Source: Legionella shakespearei DSM 23087 (GTDB lineage Bacteria; Pseudomonadota; Gammaproteobacteria; Legionellales; Legionellaceae). Taken from it: a stretch of DNA of 53,149 nt. The position numbers and the translations under genes were made by a program. Below are positions 1 to 8,417 of the stretch, piece after piece. Below the pieces are notes generated by a model that worked only from the letters and a program-made list of their open reading frames with translations, had not been told where the DNA came from and did no database searches. Within the stretch, counting starts at the first letter, position 1; each line of letters begins with the position of its first letter. The DNA is taken from positions 1,175 to 54,323 of the forward strand of contig NZ_KB892434.1 in the NCBI RefSeq assembly GCF_000373765.1. Direction: 5' to 3'.

Positions 1-835
1 CTGGGGGAACTGGAGCCACTACCCGAACTAGGAGAACCGGAACCACTGCCCATGCTGGGGGAACTGGAGCCACTACCCGAACTAGGAGAACCGGAACCAC
101 TGCCCATACTGGGGGAACCGGAACCACTGCCCATGCTCGGGGAACTGGAGCCACTACCCGAACTAGGAGAACCGGAACCACTGCCCATGCTGGGGGAACT
201 GGAGCCACTACCCGAACTAGGAGAACCGGAACCACTGCCCATACTGGGGGAACTAGAGCCACTGCCCATGCTGGGGGAACCTGAACCGCTACCCATACTG
301 GGGGAACTGGAGCCACTACCCGAACTAGGAGAACCGGAGCCGCTACCCATGCTGGGGGAACCTGAACCACTACCCATGCTGGGGGAACTGGAGCCGCTGC
401 CCATGCTCGGTGAACCAGAGCCACTGCCCATGCTGGGGGAACTGGAGCCACTACCCGAACTAGGAGAACCGGAACCACTACCCATGCTGGGGGAACTAGA
501 GCCACTGCCCATACTCGGTGAACCGGAACCGCTACCCATGCTAGGGGAACTGGAGCCACTGCCCGAACTAGGAGAACTGGAACCACTGCCCATACTGGGA
601 GAACTAGAGCCACTGCCCATACTCGGCGAACTGGAACCACTACCCGAACTGGGAGAACCGGAACCACTGCCCATACTGGGGGAACTAGAGCCACTGCCCG
701 AACTAGGAGAACCGGAACCACTACCCATACTGGGGGAACTGGAGCCACTGCCCATGCTGGGGGAACTGGAGCCGCTGCCCATGCTCGGTGAACTGGAACC
801 ACTGCCTATACTGGGAGAGCCAGAACCGCTAGAAC
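1..835. repeat. 27-bp tandem repeat (about 31 units)
   Basis: A 27-bp unit alternates between two main versions, giving an apparent 54-bp period. Units differ mainly at a few fixed positions. The array keeps the minus-strand reading frame throughout and ends close to the start of the gene it lies in. Confidence 0.9.
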
Positions 836-863
836 CAGAATTAGTACTGCTCTCATCAGCCAT
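1..863 (-). CDS. Ser/Gly-rich 27-bp tandem-repeat protein (5' part; runs off the window edge)
   Basis: The minus strand opens with ATG at 861-863, preceded by GAGG nine bases upstream (complement of 871-876). It then encodes a short unique N-terminus (MADESSTNSGSSG) followed by about 30 units of nine residues, roughly GSGSSSPSM with Gly/Ser and Met/Ile/Ser variants. The frame is open to position 1, so the C-terminus lies outside. The opposite strand is also open over most of this stretch because the unit is a multiple of three without stops, but that frame starts inside the repeats with no ribosome site. No signal peptide is visible. Function is unknown; such low-complexity Ser/Gly/Pro tracts often form flexible or surface-exposed linkers (inference). 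Copy number is expected to vary between strains. Confidence 0.7.
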   Translation of the reverse strand, partial: MADESSTNSGSSGSGSPSIGSGSSSPSMGSGSSSPSMGSGSSSPSMGSGSGSPSSGSGSSSPSMGSGSGSPSSGSGSSSPSMGSGSSSPSMGSGSSSPSSGSGSSSPSMGSGSGSPSMGSGSSSPSMGSGSGSPSSGSGSSSPSMGSGSGSPSMGSGSSSPSMGSGSGSPSMGSGSGSPSSGSGSSSPSMGSGSGSPSMGSGSSSPSMGSGSGSPSSGSGSSSPSMGSGSGSPSSGSGSSSPSMGSGSGSPSMGSGSGSPSSGSGSSSPSMGSGSGSPSSGSGSSSP

Positions 864-978
864 AGAAATAGACCTCAATCTGATTATGCTATTAATTTAA
901 AGATAGCACATCATTATGAACCCTGCCGTTAGCATAAAAAAAAGAAAACAAAATAGTCAGAATAAAGATTAAATAAAA

Positions 979-1200
979 TTAAAGAGCTAATGCGGCCATA
1001 AGTTCAGGATGATCGGCTACAAATTTAATCCCTTGATTTATCAGTTTTTTCCCATCTATTTTTTGATTATGTCCTTGAGCCATACCATCATATGAATTAA
1101 AAACATCTACTGAATCCCTGGGTTCATAAGAACTGTCTATAGACATTGGTTGTAAATCTGGCATACACACCCACACAATAAAATAAGAAGGTGTCATCAT
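979..1200 (-). CDS. Short hypothetical protein (about 73 aa, or 61 aa from an internal Met)
   Basis: No family is recognised. The first residues are hydrophobic (about 4-12) and the rest is polar, ending in HPELMAALAL. Two adjacent ATGs begin the frame at 1200, with AGGA about 11 bases upstream. A second ATG at 1164 gives a polar 61-residue protein and is a plausible alternative, because a promoter-like pair lies only 16-45 bases upstream of 1200. The gene sits between the repeat-protein gene and the divergent hydrolase gene. Chance occurrence cannot be excluded. Confidence 0.45.
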   Translation of the reverse strand: MMTPSYFIVWVCMPDLQPMSIDSSYEPRDSVDVFNSYDGMAQGHNQKIDGKKLINQGIKFVADHPELMAALAL

Positions 1201-1215
1201 AGCAAAATTAATCCT

Positions 1216-1245
1216 ATAATAAATACAGAATAAAATAATTTACAA
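1216..1245 (-). promoter_or_regulatory. Sigma-70-like promoter candidate
   Basis: On the minus strand TTGTAA (complement of 1240-1245) is followed after 18 bases by TATTAT (complement of 1216-1221). It points toward the short gene at 979-1200, but lies so close to the upstream ATG that it fits better with the internal start at 1164. Confidence 0.35.
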
Positions 1246-1315
1246 AAACCATACACTTTATCCCGTTATATAACTCAAATATCAATCATCTGATACATTG
1301 ATAAACAGGCTGATT

Positions 1316-2101
1316 ATGAATTACAATGATTTTCGTTTTATGCGCCGGGGCAAACACCTCTCTGGTTTAAATCAGGAAGAGCTTGATTTACTTCAACCGA
1401 TAAACCAGCGTGGAGCCGGAAAAGAACGAGCCTTGCTGGTTCTGCATGGATTTTCCTCCTCACCAGCAGTCTATCGCTTTATTATTCCCAAACTAAAAAA
1501 TTATGATGCGATTGTCTGTCCTGTTTTACCTGGTCATGCGCAAAGCATTGAAGCGTTCTCCCAGTGTAAATCTGCAGAATGGCTAAAAAGCGCAAACGAT
1601 GCTTGTGCAGGATTGGTTAAAGAATATAAAAAAGTGGATGTTTTGGGGTTATCTCTGGGCGGTTTACTGGCTTGTGATTTAAGCCAGCGCTTTTCATTAA
1701 ATCATCTTTTTCTTTTAGCGCCAGCCTTGAAATTGCATATGAATATTGATGCCATGTTGAAATTGGCTAAAACACTCCAATTTTTAGGATTTCGTTACAT
1801 GCGTAATGCAGCCGGAAATCTGAAAACAAATATCAATGCTGAAATTGCTTACAGGAAATTGCCTGTTGCTACGATCATCGAGATGCTGACACTGGCAAAA
1901 CAGTTTCAATGGGTCGCGCCAACGTGCCCTACTGATCTGTTTCTGGGAACTGATGATGCTGTGGTAGCTTCAGCAGAAGTAGGGCAATTGTTTGCACCTT
2001 TTGCTAATGTATCCATCCATTGGTTGGAAAATTCAGCTCATGTGTTACCTCTGGATAATGATCTGCAGGAAATTATCGACTGTATTAACCGCCAGAAGTA
2101 G
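1316..2101 (+). CDS. Alpha/beta hydrolase, carboxylesterase/lipase-like
   Basis: About 261 residues of a serine hydrolase. The oxyanion-hole strand reads LLVLHGFSSSP near residue 44. The nucleophile elbow is GLSLGG, followed by a late GTDD segment and a His in NSAHVLPLD, which together supply the expected Ser-Asp-His triad. It resembles bacterial monoacylglycerol-lipase/carboxylesterase proteins. There is no signal peptide, so it is probably cytoplasmic. I chose ATG at 1316, preceded by CAGG six bases upstream, rather than a TTG at 1298. The natural substrate cannot be told from sequence. Confidence 0.85.
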   Translation: MNYNDFRFMRRGKHLSGLNQEELDLLQPINQRGAGKERALLVLHGFSSSPAVYRFIIPKLKNYDAIVCPVLPGHAQSIEAFSQCKSAEWLKSANDACAGLVKEYKKVDVLGLSLGGLLACDLSQRFSLNHLFLLAPALKLHMNIDAMLKLAKTLQFLGFRYMRNAAGNLKTNINAEIAYRKLPVATIIEMLTLAKQFQWVAPTCPTDLFLGTDDAVVASAEVGQLFAPFANVSIHWLENSAHVLPLDNDLQEIIDCINRQK

Positions 2102-2212
2102 CCCCTACACCTTTTCACCTTATACGAATAGGCATATTCATAATAGTTATTGCAAAAAAAGCAAATCCACTGTATTTTTATCGGCCATTTTTTGTGACAT
2201 TAGGAGTATTTT

Positions 2213-2437
2213 GTGAATTTTAATTCATTTTTTGGGCGTTCATCTGGACTTCTTTTATCTCCAGGTGATTTGTTAGTATGTACCGCAGCAATCGCTGCTG
2301 CCATGTATGCGGCATGTGACCTGTTTGAAGATGAAGAAACAACAAACTTCATATTGGATAGCTTTTGTGAACAAATGAATCATGGCAGGCATGACAATGA
2401 TGAGAGTTTACTTATTGCTCCGGATTTCATTTTTTGA
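2213..2437 (+). CDS. Small hypothetical protein with GTG start (74 aa)
   Basis: The frame starts with GTG at 2213 behind a strong AGGAG at 2202-2206, six bases away, which argues for a real gene. The product has a hydrophobic, Ala-rich centre (about residues 20-35) that could be one membrane or amphipathic helix. An acidic, Glu/Asp-rich second half follows. No family is recognised. It follows the hydrolase gene by 111 bases on the same strand and is followed by repeat elements. Confidence 0.55.
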   Translation: MNFNSFFGRSSGLLLSPGDLLVCTAAIAAAMYAACDLFEDEETTNFILDSFCEQMNHGRHDNDESLLIAPDFIF

Positions 2438-2458
2438 ACCTGGGGACATGTCTGATTC

Positions 2459-2525
2459 GTAGCCCGGTCTGCTTGCAGCCGGGATAGTGCCACACTTCGA
2501 TCATGTATTACGCTCTGCTATACTA
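2459..2525 (+). repeat. Two-hairpin repeat, hybrid C/B type
   Basis: A family C stem (gtagcccggtctgcttgcag, then ccgggat) is followed by the conserved spacer in reverse orientation (tgccac..cttcgatc). A degenerate family B right stem (gtattacgc..gctatac) completes it. The mixed arms show that the stems are modular. Confidence 0.6.
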
Positions 2526-2539
2526 TGGTACCACAATTT

Positions 2540-2579
2540 GGAGATCCTTCGCGCAAAAAGACGCGCTCAGGACGACGTG
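2540..2579 (+). repeat. Family A repeat, right arm only
   Basis: This single arm runs from ggagatccttcgcgc to gctcaggacgacgt. The left arm present in complete copies is missing. It lies about 40 bases downstream of the stop codon of the lipoprotein gene at 2623-3585. Confidence 0.85.
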
Positions 2580-2622
2580 GCTCTGGTAGAAGTCGGGGAA
2601 GCCCCTGGAAATTTCCGTTAAT

Positions 2623-3585
2623 CTAAGGGAACTGTTTATTGTAACGGTTAAAGTCTTGCGTATCGTATGGACTCCACTCGCGCATATTCAAAACTGAACC
2701 GCTGTATGCCATAAAATCTGCACGGGTTACAGGAATATTAAAATAGTATATGTCACTGGCATCGGTAGCGAGACTGCTTTGATGATTCACTGATGAAATT
2801 TCTGCTACAGATTTATCATGTGTTTTCACAAAACTGCGTTGGGCGCGTAAATACCTCCCTTTAAATTGGGCGACTCCCCATAATTCAACGTCCAGGCGAT
2901 TTACAATACCCGCCAATTGGATTTTGGATGCTTTCTTCGCCCTTACGGTGAGGTTATCACTTTTCACCCAATATAAGCTTAACCAGCCATCGCCATCGAT
3001 ATTTATTTTTGCCAGGTTGACAAAACCGGTTAATTGTACTTTAGGATTTCCTTTTAAAGTAACTCGCAAATTCCGGCTTGTGATACCATTTATTTGCGTC
3101 TGTCCGTTGCCAACAACAACGAGTTTTTGCAAGCCAATACTTCCGGCTAATCGGGTAGTCCCCTGATTTGCCAAATATAAATCAAGGTAGCTGGTGTGTA
3201 ATCGATTACCGGTTATAAAGCCAGCTCCTTCATAATGAAATCCATTGAGAAAACGACCACGCACATCTGCATTGACCGCACCAAAACGAGGGTAACCTTC
3301 ACCTAAAGACACATATAAAGTATTCTGGTTAACTTGAACTTTCACTTGAGCCAAATCTCTGGGATCGCCCGTCAGAATAAGTTGTGGCTTTTTGTAGCCG
3401 GTATGTAAATGCACATTAACGCGTCCCTGAACGTCAACTCGGTTAAAGGCTGTAACCTGTCGGTATTGTTTTGTACTGCTTTTTGAGTACTTTACAACGG
3501 GGTCGGGAGCTTTTTCTTTATGGTGATGAGCGCAACCTGCTAAAAAAAAGGCAAGTAAAATCAATAAATAGCGCTGCTTTAACAT
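2623..3585 (-). CDS. Lipoprotein with GIN/DUF2807 (auto-transporter adhesin head-like) domain
   Basis: 320 residues. The N-terminus is a lipoprotein signal, MLKQRYLLILLAFFLAGC, with lipobox LAGC at residues 15-18, followed by a His-rich stretch. From about residue 40 the sequence (VTAFNRVDVQGRVNVHLHTG) matches the start of DUF2807 proteins. These form a beta-helical stack of short repeating strands, and the rest of the protein shows such strand-turn periodicity. It is probably anchored in an envelope membrane. The role of DUF2807 proteins is not established. It is a single-gene unit flanked by family A repeats on both sides. Confidence 0.8.
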   Translation of the reverse strand: MLKQRYLLILLAFFLAGCAHHHKEKAPDPVVKYSKSSTKQYRQVTAFNRVDVQGRVNVHLHTGYKKPQLILTGDPRDLAQVKVQVNQNTLYVSLGEGYPRFGAVNADVRGRFLNGFHYEGAGFITGNRLHTSYLDLYLANQGTTRLAGSIGLQKLVVVGNGQTQINGITSRNLRVTLKGNPKVQLTGFVNLAKINIDGDGWLSLYWVKSDNLTVRAKKASKIQLAGIVNRLDVELWGVAQFKGRYLRAQRSFVKTHDKSVAEISSVNHQSSLATDASDIYYFNIPVTRADFMAYSGSVLNMREWSPYDTQDFNRYNKQFP

Positions 3586-3710
3586 AGTCTTTGTTCCTGT
3601 ATCAATAATCTCTCTACATTAGAGGAAGTTCTGGTAATGTGCAAGGGTAAGATCATTCGTACATCGTTCCGTGATACGTGGTTGTCGATCCATATCATCA
3701 CTCGACTCCC

Positions 3711-3812
3711 CGTCGTCCTGAGCGCGTCTTTTTGCGCGAAGGATCTCCAAATACTGGCACCATGCCGCTTTTAGGAGATCCTTCGCGCAAAAAGACGCGC
3801 TCAGGACGACGT
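3711..3812. repeat. Family A repeat, complete copy (102 bp)
   Basis: Inverted arms of about 38 bp (cgtcgtcctgagcgcg... and ...cgcgctcaggacgacg) surround a centre containing actggcaccatgccg. Each arm contains its own small cgcg...cgcg hairpin. Confidence 0.9.
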
Positions 3813-3828
3813 AGATCCTCCTGGATTT

Positions 3829-4809
3829 CTAAATCCAGGACTCGCGGCTGAAGTTGGAAATAGTTACATATTTGGTACAGGCATCGTGGTATTGATTGTC
3901 AGGTGCCTTGGCAATTAGCGATTCGATGGACTCATCAGCAGGCAACAATGCTGGTAATTGGATGAAGATATCGACTAATTTGCCATTTTTACAACCAAGA
4001 TAAATTTTACCCTGACTGTTTTTGCCAAAAGCTTTCCCTATCAGCTCCCTCAAAGTAGCCAGAGGTACGGTTTCTCCTTTATTAGCTGTTAAATATTTGC
4101 CAAATGCGGATTGATCTACTTCCTCAACCAAACGCATGGCCAGGCTAAAATAGTCGTCCGTACTTAAAATCTGGCAACTTCCATGCTTGTTCCATTCATG
4201 CCGTTCCAGACAACTGCCGTAATGATAGCTGGGCATTAATTTTTTCAGATTTTCTGAAACATTTTTACTTAATTCAAGTGGCGAATAATCGCAATGGTTT
4301 GGCCGCGGTTTGACGCCACAAAAACCATAGCGCTGGCCACAACTCTCTTGATTTGGCCACAGGCCATGTAACGTTAAATGCCTGGCCTGATAAGAATTTT
4401 TGGATAATTTAAAGCATTCAGGTTTTCCTGCTTCGTAACCGTAAGTTTCACAAAAGCCCGCCTGTGAACTAAGGGCTAATACATGGGAATCAGCTTTCCC
4501 CGAACTGCCATCACAATTATTAGGATTACGCTCATTGTATTCTGATACGCCGCAACTGGCACTGACCCAACGCAATGTGTGATGATGATCTGGAAACTCG
4601 ACTCGTACCCAGTCGGGTGGTGATTTATTAATTTCTTTTAGCTGATAATGTTTATTGGGCTCTACACTTAAATTGTCAGGATTGGATTTACTGTTTTTAG
4701 AGAGGTATGCAGGGCATGATTGTGTCGCTTCGAAAGTACCGCTAACTGGATGTGAAGCATTGATATTAAAGGAAAAAGAGATCAAAAACAGGGTGATGAT
4801 TTTTTTCAT
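3829..4809 (-). CDS. srnA: Secreted ribonuclease T2
   Basis: 326 residues with a Sec signal peptide (about 1-19, ending INAS). Both RNase T2 active-site segments are intact: LHGLWP with catalytic His148, and HEWNKHGSC with Glu205, Lys208 and His209. The enzyme cleaves single-stranded RNA through 2',3'-cyclic phosphates. Many Cys residues suggest disulfides and an extracytoplasmic location. Residues 30-88, before the catalytic domain, resemble a small SH3-like module. L. pneumophila SrnA is a type II-secreted T2 RNase, and I infer that this is its counterpart; orthology was not tested. It is a single gene, and its stop lies just beyond a family A repeat. Confidence 0.88.
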   Translation of the reverse strand: MKKIITLFLISFSFNINASHPVSGTFEATQSCPAYLSKNSKSNPDNLSVEPNKHYQLKEINKSPPDWVRVEFPDHHHTLRWVSASCGVSEYNERNPNNCDGSSGKADSHVLALSSQAGFCETYGYEAGKPECFKLSKNSYQARHLTLHGLWPNQESCGQRYGFCGVKPRPNHCDYSPLELSKNVSENLKKLMPSYHYGSCLERHEWNKHGSCQILSTDDYFSLAMRLVEEVDQSAFGKYLTANKGETVPLATLRELIGKAFGKNSQGKIYLGCKNGKLVDIFIQLPALLPADESIESLIAKAPDNQYHDACTKYVTISNFSRESWI

Positions 4810-4979
4810 TAAGCATCCTGGCCAAGTTTGATACCTTTTATTATACCGATGTTTGCTCTGAAAGCCAGAATTAAATGCCTTATTGATAAATAAGGATTTT
4901 TATATGATATTTGACTTAAGTATTTTGCAAATATGGACTACTATAGATAAGTAACGCCTCTAAAGGATTGGAGAAGGGT

Positions 4980-6296
4980 ATGAACGACCCCTTTGTTTTA
5001 AAAGAAAATGGAGATAAAGCATTTGCAGCAGGAGATCTCACTCTTGCTCTTGACTATTATAATCAGGCAATAACTCTCCGCCCCCAATTTTTTGCTGCCT
5101 GCTATCAAAAAGGCAACGTATTAATGCAATTGCAACAATACCTGGAAGCAAGTTGTATGTTCTGGCAATCCTATCTCTTCAATAAAACGAATATTACTGC
5201 AGCTCTCATGGCAGCACGTGCTCTGGCGCAAGGAGAATATTCTTTAGAAGCATGCAACATTTTCGATGCTTTCAGCACAGATCAAATCGATAACGAAAGT
5301 TTGATTTATTATATTTTTGCATTAAGGCAACAAGGGCGCCCCAGTGAAGCGTTGCCCCTTCTTCCCAGGTTAGATGGAATGAATAATCTGCTCTCAAATT
5401 GGGCCAAAGCTATTATTTTGATTGACCTGAATCATGTTAAAGAAGCGCAGCGAATTCTGGAACCGTATGATGATGTTGATCTTGAAGGCCATATTACTAT
5501 CTTGCTGCATCCAGTTTACATTTTTCTGAAAAAACAAGCAGCAATAACCTCGTTACTCGACAGGGCAATCAAACGTATTAAGGCTCCTGATTATTTTTGC
5601 TGCCAGCGAATCGCTATTGATGTACTCAGTGGCGAGAATAAAACACCTATAGATGCCTACCGAAGTCTCAAACGCTTTGACATTATTGATGCGGCAGATT
5701 ATTTAAGTAAACATGCAAATAAGGATTTGATATATACCGGAACCACTTATCAGACTTTTGATGTCTTATCCCAATTTGTTGCCAAAGAAGGCCTGATTTT
5801 GGAATTTGGTGTCCGCTTTGGTTATTCTATATCCCATCTTGCTAAATTATTCGCTCCACGTACTGTCTTTGGATTTGACAGTTTTCAGGGCTTGCCTGAA
5901 AACTGGTATTGGGAAATGGCTGGCTCTTATACTACTCAAGGTAAAATACCTCAACTGGCGAAGAATATAACTCTTGTCCCAGGCTGGTTTAATGAAACTT
6001 TACCCGATTTTAAAAAGAATCATCAGGAACCAATAGCCTTTATCAATATAGATTGTGATTTGTATTCATCAACCAAGCTTGTATTGGATGAATTAGGAAA
6101 ACAAATTATTCCTGGCACAGTCATTGTTTTCGACGAATATATAGGCAATCCCAATTGGCGGGAGGATGAATTTAAAGCTTTTCAGGAATGGGTTAAAGAA
6201 AACAGGGTTAAATATCGCTATCTGACCGCCAGTTTTTATACCAAACAAGTAGCAGTGCAAATCATCAGCAAGGGACGTAAATCCAAAAACAAATGA
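4980..6296 (+). CDS. TPR protein fused to a TylF/macrocin-type SAM methyltransferase
   Basis: About 438 residues. The N-terminal 150 or so contain TPR-like helical pairs (GDLTLALDYYNQAITLRPQF). A linker follows, and from about residue 260 there is a class I methyltransferase. It shows the SAM-binding strand LEFGVRFGYS, GFDSFQGLPE, and the INIDCDLYSST and VFDEY strands typical of TylF-like O-methyltransferases. The substrate is unknown; relatives modify sugars of macrolides or surface glycans. ATG at 4980 has GGAG six bases upstream, preferred over TTG at 4968. No pathway genes are adjacent. Confidence 0.8.
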   Translation: MNDPFVLKENGDKAFAAGDLTLALDYYNQAITLRPQFFAACYQKGNVLMQLQQYLEASCMFWQSYLFNKTNITAALMAARALAQGEYSLEACNIFDAFSTDQIDNESLIYYIFALRQQGRPSEALPLLPRLDGMNNLLSNWAKAIILIDLNHVKEAQRILEPYDDVDLEGHITILLHPVYIFLKKQAAITSLLDRAIKRIKAPDYFCCQRIAIDVLSGENKTPIDAYRSLKRFDIIDAADYLSKHANKDLIYTGTTYQTFDVLSQFVAKEGLILEFGVRFGYSISHLAKLFAPRTVFGFDSFQGLPENWYWEMAGSYTTQGKIPQLAKNITLVPGWFNETLPDFKKNHQEPIAFINIDCDLYSSTKLVLDELGKQIIPGTVIVFDEYIGNPNWREDEFKAFQEWVKENRVKYRYLTASFYTKQVAVQIISKGRKSKNK

Positions 6297-6340
6297 TGTC
6301 GTAACCGTGATACAGCTCTCACCAAGTCCTGGCACGATTC

Positions 6341-6414
6341 GTAACCCGGTCTGCTTGCAGCCGGGAATCGAAGTGGTAATGAGCTAATTCCCGCATTAGG
6401 CTAATGCGGGCTAC
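6341..6414 (+). repeat. Two-hairpin repeat, hybrid C/B type
   Basis: The left stem is family C (gtaacccggtctgcttgcag..). The spacer atcgaagtgg follows, and the right stem is family B-like (cccgcattaggctaatgcgg, then gctac). It lies between the convergent methyltransferase and cold-shock genes. Confidence 0.75.
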
Positions 6415-6427
6415 AGCTCTAAAGACA

Positions 6428-6643
6428 TTATAACGCTGTTACTTCTTCAGCTTGTAGTCCTTTAGCACCTTTAGTCACCAGGAATTCTACCCGTTGCCCT
6501 TCAACTAAAGTTTTACGCCCGGCACTACTTATGATAGAGCGAAAATGCACAAACACATCATCTTGACCATTATCACGACTTATGAAGCCATACCCTTTAT
6601 CATCATTAAACCACTTAACGTGGCCAGTTTCTTTAACAGACAT
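6428..6643 (-). CDS. Cold-shock domain protein (CspA family)
   Basis: A 71-residue single cold-shock domain. It has [15 protein letters not shown] containing the RNP1 motif (KGYGFI), and VFVHF as RNP2. These are the aromatic residues that bind single-stranded RNA and DNA. Length is typical of the CspA family. The chosen ATG at 6643 gives MSVKETG and has GGA eight bases upstream; an in-frame ATG nine codons earlier lacks a ribosome site. It probably acts as an RNA chaperone in the cytoplasm. It is monocistronic, convergent with the methyltransferase gene. Confidence 0.93.
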   Translation of the reverse strand: MSVKETGHVKWFNDDKGYGFISRDNGQDDVFVHFRSIISSAGRKTLVEGQRVEFLVTKGAKGLQAEEVTAL

Positions 6644-6836
6644 TTCTACGTTCCAAATAAAATTAAACAAGCACTTATGAGTTTTACTTACTGTATTTTT
6701 ATCTTTTCTGAATGCTCAAAAATATTGGCACAAAGAGATGATTGCAACACGTCATAATCCTCTATAAGTAATTAAAATTATAATATGGCGTTGAGCAAAT
6801 AGCGAGTAATGCTACAATATATTTATACACTTTGAA

Positions 6837-6866
6837 CCCGTATTACGCTTTGCTAATACGGGCTAC
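6837..6866. repeat. Family B single hairpin
   Basis: A single stem, cccgtattacgctttgctaa then tacgggctac. It lies just downstream of the amidase stop and could act as a terminator-like hairpin, though no T-run follows. Confidence 0.75.
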
Positions 6867-6869
6867 AGC

Positions 6870-8252
6870 CTATATTAAATTCAATTTTGGAGTAAATTTG
6901 GGTATTACTGCTTCCAACTCATGAGCTAATGACAATAAAAGCAGATCGGCTCCTTTGGCAGCGCCTATTTGTACTGATACAGGAAGTTCTTCGTGCCATA
7001 TGACAGGAACCGTCATCGCCGGTAATCCAGCCTGATTAAATAAAGATGTAAAGGGAGAAAAATTGATGTTTTTTTGCAGGTAACTGTCGAATTGGTCATC
7101 CGTTCTTAATTGGCCTATTAATAAAGGTAATTGCGCCAATGCAGGTGTTAGTACCATATCGTGGTGTTCTAAAAATTCATGCAAAGGGTTTAATGCCTGA
7201 TACAACCTGTTTTTTGCCAAAATCAGTTCATAAGCAGAAATAGTCAGTCCACGTTGATAAAATTCCCAGGTTACAGGTTCCACATCATGAACCTGTACGG
7301 ATAGGCCTGTTTCCTGCTCACGGGCTTTTATAGCCGCACAAGTATTTGCAGCAATTAATATCATTGCACTGCTGCCAATAAGGTCAAGATCAAGAGGCAA
7401 TTGCTTCTGAACCACCTGATGCCCTGCACTTTTCAGTATTTCTTCCATGTTTTTTACTGCATTAAGACACTCTGTAGCAACGGGAACCTGAGCAAACGCC
7501 CCTTCCAGGATGGCGATGTTCAATGATTTTTTTTCCCTGCTCAGCGGATAGTCCAGATTTTGCTTCATTAAGTGATTGAATATTAATGTCGAATCCCTGA
7601 CTGTACGGGTGAGCACAAAATTAGTGGCCATACCAGACCAAAGTTCGCCAACCCAGGGGCCTGTTGGCGTCAGGCCGGTTGTGGGTTTAAAGCCAAATAA
7701 CCCGCAACATGCAGCAGGAATACGAATGGATCCCCCACCATCACTTGCGGTAGCTACTGGGGCAATACCGGCAGCTACTGCGGCAGCAGAACCGCCCGAT
7801 GAACCGCCAGGTGTTCTGCCTGGTTCAAAGGGATTACGACAAGGGCCAAGTAATAGCGATTCAGTGACATAGGAAAGCCCTAATTCAGGAGTGTTGGTTT
7901 TGGCAATGGGGATAAAACCCATAGCAATAAGTTTGCTGACCAAATCACTGTTCTTTTTTGCCAAATTGTCGGCAAAAAAGCGCGAACCTTCCGTCATCCT
8001 TATTCCCTGCAATGCATGCCCTAAATCTTTTACTAACAAGGGAACACCATAAAAGGGTTCATTTCCTTTCATTTCTGACAGGCAGTTATTGGCAAATTCA
8101 CTACAATCCGTTACTACCGCATTGAGAACGGGATTGACTTCATCAATCCTGGTAAGGGCGCAAGTCAGTGCTTCTTGCGCGCTGATCTGGCGGCTTTTGA
8201 TTAGGGCTGCTAGCTCATATGCATCGTACTGAATGTATTCGCGGATTAGCAT
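6870..8252 (-). CDS. Amidase (amidase signature family)
   Basis: 460 residues. The amidase signature catalytic triad is visible: Lys75 in LLVKD, cis-Ser151 in the GGSSGGS segment, and nucleophile Ser175 in DGGGSIRIP. This is a cytoplasmic-type enzyme without a signal peptide, the usual length for AS-family amidases and larger-substrate hydrolases. It is not the GatA subunit of the Glu-tRNA amidotransferase on context, since gatB and gatC are absent. The amide substrate is unknown. It is flanked by family B repeats at both ends and is probably monocistronic. Confidence 0.88.
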   Translation of the reverse strand: MLIREYIQYDAYELAALIKSRQISAQEALTCALTRIDEVNPVLNAVVTDCSEFANNCLSEMKGNEPFYGVPLLVKDLGHALQGIRMTEGSRFFADNLAKKNSDLVSKLIAMGFIPIAKTNTPELGLSYVTESLLLGPCRNPFEPGRTPGGSSGGSAAAVAAGIAPVATASDGGGSIRIPAACCGLFGFKPTTGLTPTGPWVGELWSGMATNFVLTRTVRDSTLIFNHLMKQNLDYPLSREKKSLNIAILEGAFAQVPVATECLNAVKNMEEILKSAGHQVVQKQLPLDLDLIGSSAMILIAANTCAAIKAREQETGLSVQVHDVEPVTWEFYQRGLTISAYELILAKNRLYQALNPLHEFLEHHDMVLTPALAQLPLLIGQLRTDDQFDSYLQKNINFSPFTSLFNQAGLPAMTVPVIWHEELPVSVQIGAAKGADLLLLSLAHELEAVIPKFTPKLNLI

Positions 8253-8314
8253 GTCGTTCTCGTGTGGACAGGATTGGTATTTGAATTATAGACAATAATC
8301 CTTGCGTAAGAGCT

Positions 8315-8390
8315 GTAGCCTGTATTAGCGGAGCGTAATACAGGATCAAAGTGGCAATGTCCCGTATTACGCTTCGCTAATACGGGCTAC
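8315..8390. repeat. Family B two-hairpin repeat
   Basis: Left stem gtagcctgtattagcggagc..., spacer atcaaagtggcaatgt, right stem cccgtattacgcttcgctaa then tacgggctac. It lies between batD and the amidase gene. Confidence 0.9.
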
Positions 8391-8400
8391 GATCCTTTCC

Positions 8401-8417
8401 ACGTCGTCCTGAGCGCG
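8401..8417 (+). repeat. Family A repeat fragment abutting the batD stop
   Basis: Only the outer 17 bases (acgtcgtcctgagcgcg) remain, directly adjacent to the batD stop codon at 8418-8420. Confidence 0.7.

Noticed and set aside
52..900. Long plus-strand open frame encoding LGELEPLPE-type repeats
   Set aside because: It begins inside the tandem array without a ribosome site. The minus strand has a start, ribosome site and unique N-terminus for the same DNA.
6870..8252. Annotation of the amidase as GatA
   Set aside because: No gatB or gatC nearby, and general amidase-signature motifs alone do not support it.
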